From: G020348385 sp964580235 | GTDB taxonomy: Bacteria > Acidobacteriota > Aminicenantia > Aminicenantales > Aminicenantaceae | Assembly (NCBI GenBank): GCA_964580235.1 | Contig: CAZOJY010000035.1 | Span: forward strand, 1 to 28,669 | DNA: 28,669 bases | Reading direction: 5' to 3' | Shown: positions 23,144 to 28,669 of the stretch, piece after piece | Layout: every line of letters starts with the position of its first letter | How positions within the stretch are numbered: position 1 is the stretch's first letter | Notes under the pieces: generated by a model | The model's database searches: none | Seen by the model: the letters and a program-made list of their open reading frames with translations, nothing else | Told to the model about the DNA's origin: nothing | Position numbers and translations under genes: made by a program

Positions 23144-26038
23144 ATGCAAGATTTGCTGAAAGACCTGAATCCTGAGCAGATAAAGGCTGTCATTCATGGA
23201 AAAGGTCCCCTGATCATCATAGCCGGGGCAGGAACAGGAAAGACGAAAGTTATCACCCATCGTATTGCCTTTCTTATCTCTTCCAAAATGGCAAAACCAG
23301 AAGAGATTCTTGCAGTGACTTTCACCGAAAAGGCTGCCAGCGAGATGGAAGAGAGAGTTGATCTGCTTATTCCTTACAGCTATTCTTTTGTGGATATTAG
23401 CACCTTCAATTCCTTTGGCGAGCAAATTTTGCGGGATTATGGAGTCGAGATCGGATATTCTCCGGATTTTAAGCTGCTGGATGATGTCGAACAGGCCATT
23501 TTCTTTCGCGAACATCTGTTCCAGTTTCAGCTGGATTATTATCGTCCCCTGAGCTCCCCCACCAGGTATATCCAGGATATTTTGATGGCGATCAAACGGC
23601 TAAAACAAGAAGATATCAAGCCACAGGAATATTTAGAATATGCAGAACGCCAGGAGCAGGAAGCCTCTGATGAAGTCACAACAGAAAATGTGCAGAAACA
23701 CAAAGAAATGGCGAAGGTTTTCAAAAACTATCAAGATTGTCTCGCGGCAGAGGGAAAAATCGATTTTGAAGACCAAGTTACCCTGGTGGTCGAACTTTTC
23801 AGACAAAGACCGTCTGTTCTCCGGGTGTTTCAGGAAAAATATCGGTTTATCCTGGTGGATGAGTTTCAAGATACGAACTACATTCAGTTTGAACTGCTGA
23901 AATTTTTAGCCGGTAAACACCGAAACCTGACGGTTGTTGGAGATGACGACCAGAGCATATTCAGGTTTAGAGGAGCCTCGCTGGCCAACATCCATAACTT
24001 TCGAAAGATTTACCCCGAATATGAAAAAGTCGTATTGAACAAAAACTACCGGTCCACTCAGCCTATTCTCGACTCAGCCTATAAGCTTATCCAGCAGAAC
24101 AATCCCTACCGGTTAGAAGTCCAAGAGAAAATCGATAAAACACTGGTTTCGTCCCTCAAAGAAACAGGAAAAAGCATTCATATGCTGGTGTTTGATACCC
24201 TGTCCCATGAGGCAGATAGGGTAGCTGAGCTGATAGATGAAAAGGAAAAGCTGGGGTTCCGGCGCAGTGACATGGCTATCCTTGTGAGGCGGAATGCAGA
24301 TGCTGATCCGTTCCTCAGGGCTTTGAACATGAAAGGCATTCCTTTCCGTTTTTCGGGCAGTCGCGGTCTATACACCCAAGAGGAAGTAAAAATTCTGGTG
24401 GCTTTCATAAAAGCGCTGGTCGATTTTGAAGACAGCAAAAGCCTGTTTTTTCTGGCCCTGTCTGAGGTCTACAAGCTTGATGCTAACGATCTAACTCCTC
24501 TAACGAATTATGCCGATAAAAAAAATCTCCCCCTCCACAGCGTTTTCAAATTGGTCCATGAAGAGAAAAATCCCGTCACTCTCTCCGCAGGGGCGGCAAA
24601 AACAGTCAAACGGATTGTCAGAGATATGCTGTATTTTGTGCGCTATGCCAGTTCCCAAAATGCTGGCCATGTTGTGTATGTCTTCCTTGAAAAATCAGGC
24701 TACCTGAAATCCTTGGTTGAGAAAGGAGATATCGCATCTGAATTGAAGATTAAGAACATTCGTATTTTTTTTGAAAAAATCCGGAAATTTTCTGAATTGA
24801 CAGAAGATGATTCCATTTATTCCTTTGCACGGCACCTGGACCTTCTCCAACAGGTTGGAGACAATCCGGCAACAGCCGAGGCAGAGCTCGAGCAAGATGC
24901 GGTAAATGTGCTGACTTTCCATAAAGCCAAGGGGCTGGAGTTTCCGATCGTCTTTATGGTCAGCCTTATTGCGGATCGTTTCCCCGGGAGGCATCGAAGA
25001 GAGAAGATCCCTGTGCCGGATGATATTTTAAAAGAAGAGCTTCCTGTCGGTGAAAAGTACTATCAAGAAGAGAGACGGCTTTTTTATGTGGGGATGACAC
25101 GGGCTAAAAAGCTTCTGTTTCTGACCTGGGCCAAAGACCATGGACTCAAACGCCTGAAAAAAGTCAGCCCGTTTGTGTTGGAAGCCCTGGATCTTCCATC
25201 ACTGCCTGATGAAATTCAAAGAGCTTCTGCGCTGGAAGAGATCCAGAGATATGCCCCTTATACAACAAAAACGCCCGTTTCTCGGCAGATCAGGGAACAG
25301 GGAGTCCTGCATTTGAGCTTCTCTCAGGTCGATGACTACCTCACCTGTCCGCTCCGCTATAGATTTAGACATGTCATGCGGATACCTGTTCTTCCTCATC
25401 ACAATCTCGTGTTCGGCCGCACGTGCCACAATACGATTCATTTTTATCTGAAAATGAAAATGAGAGGACAAACAATAACTGAGAAAGAACTTTTGCAGGC
25501 CTACGAAGAGCGCTGGGTCAATGAGGGATTTCTGAGCCGGGAACATGAAGAAATGAGAAAAAAAGCGGGTGAGGATGCCATGCGCCTTTTTTACAAGCGG
25601 CAGGAATCTTCAAATATCCTGCCCCAGTATCTCGAAAAAAAATTCAAATTGCTTTTGGAAGGAGTGAATCTCACAGGCCGCTGGGATCGGGTGGATTATC
25701 AGGAGAAGGGAGGAGTTATCATCGATTTCAAAGCAACGGCTGTCAGGGATCAAAAAGAGGCAGACAAGAGAACAAGAGAAAGCCTCCAGATGGATTTGTA
25801 TGCCTATGCCTTTGTCCGATCCCAGGGCTGCCCGCTTCTGGAGACACAGCTTCATTTTCTAGAATCAGATATCATAGGTCATGCCCGGAAGGACGAAAAA
25901 GAATACCAAAGGGCTGAGGAGAAAATAAGGCAGGCTGAAGAGGGAATACGGAATCAGAATTTTCGAGCTAGGCCGGATTGGCACAACTGCAGTCTTTGTG
26001 TTTTCAGAACCATCTGTCCCGAATCCTACGCTTATTAA
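23144..26038 (+). CDS. UvrD-like helicase fused to an Fe-S RecB-type nuclease
   Basis: 964 residues. The N-terminal SF1A helicase has LNPEQIKAV (Q motif), GAGTGKT (28-34), DEFQDT from 239, GDDDQSIFRFRGAS, NYRST, LTFHKAKGLEFPIVF and EERRLFYVGMTRAKK. The C-terminal part, from about 725, is a PD-(D/E)XK nuclease: D848 (GRWDRVD), D861 and K863 (IIDFK), then the QMDLYAY motif. It carries a four-cysteine iron-sulphur signature with one Cys before the fold (C735, TCPLRYRF) and three at the end (C949, C952, C958). This combination resembles AdnB and AddB/Cas4-type nucleases and suggests double-strand break end processing. No partner subunit is visible nearby. The ribosome site is weak. Confidence 0.92.
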   Translation: MQDLLKDLNPEQIKAVIHGKGPLIIIAGAGTGKTKVITHRIAFLISSKMAKPEEILAVTFTEKAASEMEERVDLLIPYSYSFVDISTFNSFGEQILRDYGVEIGYSPDFKLLDDVEQAIFFREHLFQFQLDYYRPLSSPTRYIQDILMAIKRLKQEDIKPQEYLEYAERQEQEASDEVTTENVQKHKEMAKVFKNYQDCLAAEGKIDFEDQVTLVVELFRQRPSVLRVFQEKYRFILVDEFQDTNYIQFELLKFLAGKHRNLTVVGDDDQSIFRFRGASLANIHNFRKIYPEYEKVVLNKNYRSTQPILDSAYKLIQQNNPYRLEVQEKIDKTLVSSLKETGKSIHMLVFDTLSHEADRVAELIDEKEKLGFRRSDMAILVRRNADADPFLRALNMKGIPFRFSGSRGLYTQEEVKILVAFIKALVDFEDSKSLFFLALSEVYKLDANDLTPLTNYADKKNLPLHSVFKLVHEEKNPVTLSAGAAKTVKRIVRDMLYFVRYASSQNAGHVVYVFLEKSGYLKSLVEKGDIASELKIKNIRIFFEKIRKFSELTEDDSIYSFARHLDLLQQVGDNPATAEAELEQDAVNVLTFHKAKGLEFPIVFMVSLIADRFPGRHRREKIPVPDDILKEELPVGEKYYQEERRLFYVGMTRAKKLLFLTWAKDHGLKRLKKVSPFVLEALDLPSLPDEIQRASALEEIQRYAPYTTKTPVSRQIREQGVLHLSFSQVDDYLTCPLRYRFRHVMRIPVLPHHNLVFGRTCHNTIHFYLKMKMRGQTITEKELLQAYEERWVNEGFLSREHEEMRKKAGEDAMRLFYKRQESSNILPQYLEKKFKLLLEGVNLTGRWDRVDYQEKGGVIIDFKATAVRDQKEADKRTRESLQMDLYAYAFVRSQGCPLLETQLHFLESDIIGHARKDEKEYQRAEEKIRQAEEGIRNQNFRARPDWHNCSLCVFRTICPESYAY

Positions 26039-26055
26039 CCTGAATTATTCATAAA
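26039..26055 (+). repeat. Solo copy of the MITE terminal repeat
   Basis: CCTGAATTATTCATAAA starts on the base after the helicase stop codon and is identical over 17 of 17 bases to the right end of the element at 1838-2009 (opposite orientation). No matching second end is found in the 142 nt before sppA, so this is a solo or truncated copy. Confidence 0.65.
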
Positions 26056-26197
26056 CATGATTTTTTTTACCTCCGGGACTAAACCAAAACTTGTCCTTTA
26101 AAAAAAATCAATAGAATATTTGGCGTAGATTGGCCATTAATATCAGATCACCAGAATCAATGTATGCCAAAAATAACAGCGCCCTTTTTCGCTTTTT

Positions 26198-27910
26198 TTA
26201 TTGAGGGGAAAGCCAGAAAGGCATTATGGCCCAGATTCGTTCGTTTTCGAGGAGTTTTAGAGCAGAAAGCATTTTGTCTAGCTGCGGATGAATGCTCAGA
26301 TCTGTTTTTATCAAAGATCTGCCAAAAAACATGTCAAAAAATGAAAGCTTTTTAGGCTGAACCACGAGCTTCACGTGTTCTCCTGCTGGAATCCCCGCAA
26401 GCTCTTTGGCCAATTCGATGGCTTTGGAGAGGCCCCCGATTTCATCCACCAATCCCAGTTTTTTGGCCTGGCTTCCTGTCCAAACCCGGCCCTTTCCTAT
26501 TTTATCCACATCTTCTTTGGTCATGTTTCTGCCCTCAGCGACTTTGGTCAGGAATTGGTCGTAGGTCCACAGCATCTCATCCTTTATGAGTTTTCTTTCT
26601 TCATCTGTCCATTTTCTAAAAGTGGAGAATATATCCGCTTTATTCCCGAAGGTCAGTCTTTCTGCAGATATCCCCAGTTTCTCGTAAAGTTTCTTCAGGT
26701 TCGGTTTACCCCAAACGACTCCGATAGACCCTGTCCATGTTTGCGGTTGGGCGACAATCTTATGAGCGGCCATTGCCACCCAGTACCCCCCAGATCCGGC
26801 CACGTCCGACATGGAAACAACGATCGGCTTTTCTTTTTTTGTCAAAGCCACCTCGCGCCATATCACATCCGATCCGACGGCTGAACCCCCGGGACTGTCC
26901 ACGCGAAATACCACGGCTGCGATGGATTTGTCTTTCCGGGCTTGTCTCAGCCACCTGGCTACTGTCGAGCTGCCCATCATCCGATAGAATCCATCTCCTG
27001 TGAGGATCTGGCCCATTCCATAAATCAGGGCTAACTTTTTTCCCCTGTTCAAGCCAAGTGAGGCAGGTTTGATCTTCAAATAAGCTTGATGGCTTATTTT
27101 AGTGTACTTTCTCCCATTAGCCTGGAGAAGATTCTGGAACTCGTCTTCATACAACAGCTCATCGACCAGCCCCGACTCCACGGCTCTTGGGCCCTGGAAC
27201 ATGCCGCGATCGATCACAGCTTTGATATCTTCCTCACTTTTTCCTCTGGCTTCAGCGATTGTCGTGACGTAATGGGAAAAAATGTCTCCATACAGGGATT
27301 TCATCATTTCTTTGTGAGAAGGGGTAAAACCTTCCTCTGTGAACTCGTTCATTGCGGTCTTGTATTTTTCGATGTGTTCCACCTCGTATTCCACACCCAG
27401 CATATCCAATCCATTTTTAAAGAAAGGAATATAACCCCCGATTCCGTTCACGAACATCATACCTGAAGGGTGCAGAATGATGCGGTCACAGGCAGTAGCC
27501 AGGTAATATTCTTTGTCCGCATCGACGGATTCTTCGAAGGTGGCATAGACTTTTTTCCCGGTCTTTCGGAAGTCGAGAACCAGGTCCCGGAGTTCATTGA
27601 CCTTGGCCCATCCGCATTGCAAATATCCCATCCGCAGCACAATGGCTTGAATGCGCGTGTCTTTTTTGGCCTTTTGGAAATTGAGCCAAATGTCATACAT
27701 GGAAAGAGAAGGTCTGACACCAAAAAAAGACATAAAAAAATCTGGTGTTGATTTTTCCTGTATCCCTCCGGATAGATTTATTTCTAAATAAGAATGGGAT
27801 TTGACGCTTGGAGGTTTTCCAAACTCCAGGTAGATAAAAGACGCAAGTGAAATAATGATCAAAAAGAAGAAAATCAGGAATATGATCAACACATATGTTC
27901 CTCTTTTCAT
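26198..27910 (-). CDS. sppA: Signal peptide peptidase SppA, tandem (67K) type
   Basis: A membrane-anchored serine/lysine protease that digests cleaved signal peptides in the periplasm. It has 570 residues: an N-terminal membrane anchor (5-29), then two homologous ClpP-fold halves as in E. coli SppA. The general-base Lys is K184 (EKYKTA) in the first half. The nucleophile Ser is S373 (AGSGGYW) in the second, with RVDSPGGS at 336-343 and TGSIGVV shortly after. An AGGAGG ribosome site sits 4 nt before the ATG. It is convergent with the helicase gene. Confidence 0.95.
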   Translation of the reverse strand: MKRGTYVLIIFLIFFFLIIISLASFIYLEFGKPPSVKSHSYLEINLSGGIQEKSTPDFFMSFFGVRPSLSMYDIWLNFQKAKKDTRIQAIVLRMGYLQCGWAKVNELRDLVLDFRKTGKKVYATFEESVDADKEYYLATACDRIILHPSGMMFVNGIGGYIPFFKNGLDMLGVEYEVEHIEKYKTAMNEFTEEGFTPSHKEMMKSLYGDIFSHYVTTIAEARGKSEEDIKAVIDRGMFQGPRAVESGLVDELLYEDEFQNLLQANGRKYTKISHQAYLKIKPASLGLNRGKKLALIYGMGQILTGDGFYRMMGSSTVARWLRQARKDKSIAAVVFRVDSPGGSAVGSDVIWREVALTKKEKPIVVSMSDVAGSGGYWVAMAAHKIVAQPQTWTGSIGVVWGKPNLKKLYEKLGISAERLTFGNKADIFSTFRKWTDEERKLIKDEMLWTYDQFLTKVAEGRNMTKEDVDKIGKGRVWTGSQAKKLGLVDEIGGLSKAIELAKELAGIPAGEHVKLVVQPKKLSFFDMFFGRSLIKTDLSIHPQLDKMLSALKLLENERIWAIMPFWLSPQ

Positions 27911-27978
27911 TTTTCCTCCTGTTCCATGGATTATTAGCCTGTCTTGTTCATAAAAAATGGCTGCTCTTCACATTGTTT

Positions 27979-28011
27979 CAGCTATATCAGAATATTATCC
28001 TGATATTGCTG
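27979..28011. promoter_or_regulatory. Imperfect palindrome (12-nt arms, 9-nt loop) upstream of sppA
   Basis: CAGCTATATCAG (27979-27990) faces CTGATATTGCTG (28000-28011) with a single mismatch. The -10 box of the putative sppA promoter lies in the loop, so the palindrome could be an operator or a cruciform-forming part of the degraded element. Confidence 0.4.
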
Positions 28012-28021
28012 CAAATGACAA
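27994..28021 (-). promoter_or_regulatory. Likely promoter of sppA
   Basis: On the minus strand: TTGTCA (28016-28021), a 16-nt spacer, GATAAT (27994-27999). Each box matches consensus at five of six bases. It predicts a leader of about 75 nt. Confidence 0.45.
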
Positions 28022-28487
28022 CAAAAACATCTTCGAGCCCATCCTTGGAAGAATGGGTGGGGCTTGTGGCATCTGCAGTTTTTACCTATCGGACCAGCCG
28101 TTCTCAGCACGTCGGCATCGTTGCATCCCATTCTCGGTATGGCATTGAAATGAAGCATCATGGGCTGCTGCCCTGCCGCCGCACGGTCTCGACTGGCAAA
28201 GAATCCAGGTCATTCAGACCAATCCTAAACTATATCAGAAATAAAGGTCTCAAGGAAATACTATGCTTGTACGTAATATGGCTTGCCATGGTTTGATAAT
28301 TTGATTATTATGTCCTTTTTAAATCTGAATGATTGACGAGGCCAAACAGCTCCATCTCACTCAGCATTAAAAAGTGTATAAAGACGTTAGAATGGCAATC
28401 TTGAAATTGTTTATGTTTTCAAAGGAAATGTTGGCTTTTTTTAGAATAATTTAGGATAAATAACATAAAAAAGCAAAGGACAGCTCC

Positions 28488-28669
28488 ATGAATGCCTTAG
28501 TTATTGAAAATATTTCCAAGCGTTTCGGCGATTTTTATGCTGTTAAAAACCTCTCCTTGAAAATTCCTTCAGGAAGCATTTACAGCCTTCTGGGACCGAA
28601 TGGAGCGGGAAAAACGACCACAATCCGGATGGTGATGAATATCATCATCCCTGATGAAGGTGCCATCCA
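28488..28669 (+). CDS. ABC transporter ATP-binding protein, N-terminal part
   Basis: The first 60 residues, cut by the window edge. They read MNALVIENISKRFGDFYAVK, then a Walker A GPNGAGKTT at 36-44 and TIRMVMNIIIPDEGAI, the standard start of an ABC-2/DrrA-type ATPase subunit. AAGGA lies 7 nt before the ATG. The partner permease, if any, is outside the window, so the substrate is unknown. Confidence 0.92.
   Translation, partial: MNALVIENISKRFGDFYAVKNLSLKIPSGSIYSLLGPNGAGKTTTIRMVMNIIIPDEGAI

Larger units (their letters stand above)
27938..28455. repeat. Possible degraded mobile element bounded by diverged MITE ends
   Basis: The 577 nt between sppA and the last gene contain no convincing coding sequence. 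CCTGTCTTGTTCATAAA (27938-27954) and, inverted, TTTTAGAATAATTTAGG (28439-28455) each match the MITE terminal 17-mer at 14 of 17 positions and face each other. CTATATCAGAA occurs twice inside (27982-27992 and 28230-28240). There is no target duplication and no intact transposase. The interpretation as an old element is inference. Confidence 0.35.

Noticed and set aside
26056..26160. T-run (about 26061) and A-run (about 26101) between the convergent helicase and sppA genes as terminators
   Set aside because: No solid GC stem sits directly before either run in the transcribed direction; the only stem near the A-run has an internal loop and is several bases away.
27895..28296. Open frame of 133 codons on the plus strand between sppA and the ABC gene
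   Set aside because: It begins inside sppA on the opposite strand, lacks a ribosome site and shows no conserved motif; the region looks like degraded non-coding DNA.
1..28669. CRISPR array, prophage, toxin-antitoxin or defence island
   Set aside because: No regularly spaced direct repeats, integrase, phage structural genes or paired small genes of those types are visible; almost all sequence is housekeeping or pilus genes.

Overview
The window reads as a chromosomal stretch of a diderm, non-proteobacterial bacterium. It has an outer-membrane beta-barrel protein ending in aromatic residues, a type IV pilus secretin with its inner-membrane assembly genes, an MsbA-like lipid exporter, lipoproteins and an exported isoaspartyl methyltransferase. 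The gene content and order (yicC-gmk-coaBC-udg-priA; coaD followed by pilMNOPQ) fit Acidobacteriota or the related Aminicenantes lineage. That placement is inference from gene style only.

Layout: 1-512 is the 3' end of a FadL/OmpP1-type porin gene. 684-1574 is galU. 1677-1749 is tRNA-Phe(GAA) on the minus strand, with a near-consensus promoter and a small leader hairpin. 1838-2009 is a 172-bp MITE-like element with terminal inverted repeats and a TAAA duplication. 2065-10609 is a tightly packed plus-strand run: a DUF465/YdcH-like small protein, an aspartate-semialdehyde-dehydrogenase-fold protein lacking its catalytic residues, an MsbA-type ABC exporter, yicC, gmk, coaBC, a family-4 uracil-DNA glycosylase and a PriA whose helicase motifs are degenerate. 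10623-17700 is a minus-strand operon in the order coaD, pilM, pilN, pilO, pilP, pilQ, then two unrecognised lipoproteins. Its intrinsic terminator lies inside the 3' end of the convergent priA gene. 18113-21211 holds a convergent pair, pcm (plus) and a large polytopic spermidine-synthase-like membrane protein (minus), whose coding regions overlap by 81 nt. 21372-26038 on the plus strand holds a phosphohexomutase, an FtsB/DivIC-type protein and a UvrD-like helicase fused to an Fe-S RecB-type nuclease. 26198-27910 is sppA (minus). 27911-28487 has no convincing gene and carries diverged copies of the MITE ends. 28488 to the window edge is the start of an ABC transporter ATPase.

How it works together: the left operon mixes nucleotide and cofactor supply (gmk, coaBC), DNA maintenance (udg, priA) and envelope lipid export (msbA-like). 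The minus operon builds the inner-membrane platform and outer-membrane secretin of a type IV pilus, co-transcribed with the CoA biosynthesis gene coaD. No defence island, CRISPR array or prophage is visible. The most unusual items are the apparently ATPase-dead PriA, the catalytically stripped ASD-like protein, the MITE-like repeat family (one intact copy, one solo end, one diverged end pair), the terminator hidden in priA coding sequence, and the tail-to-tail coding overlap of pcm with its neighbour.
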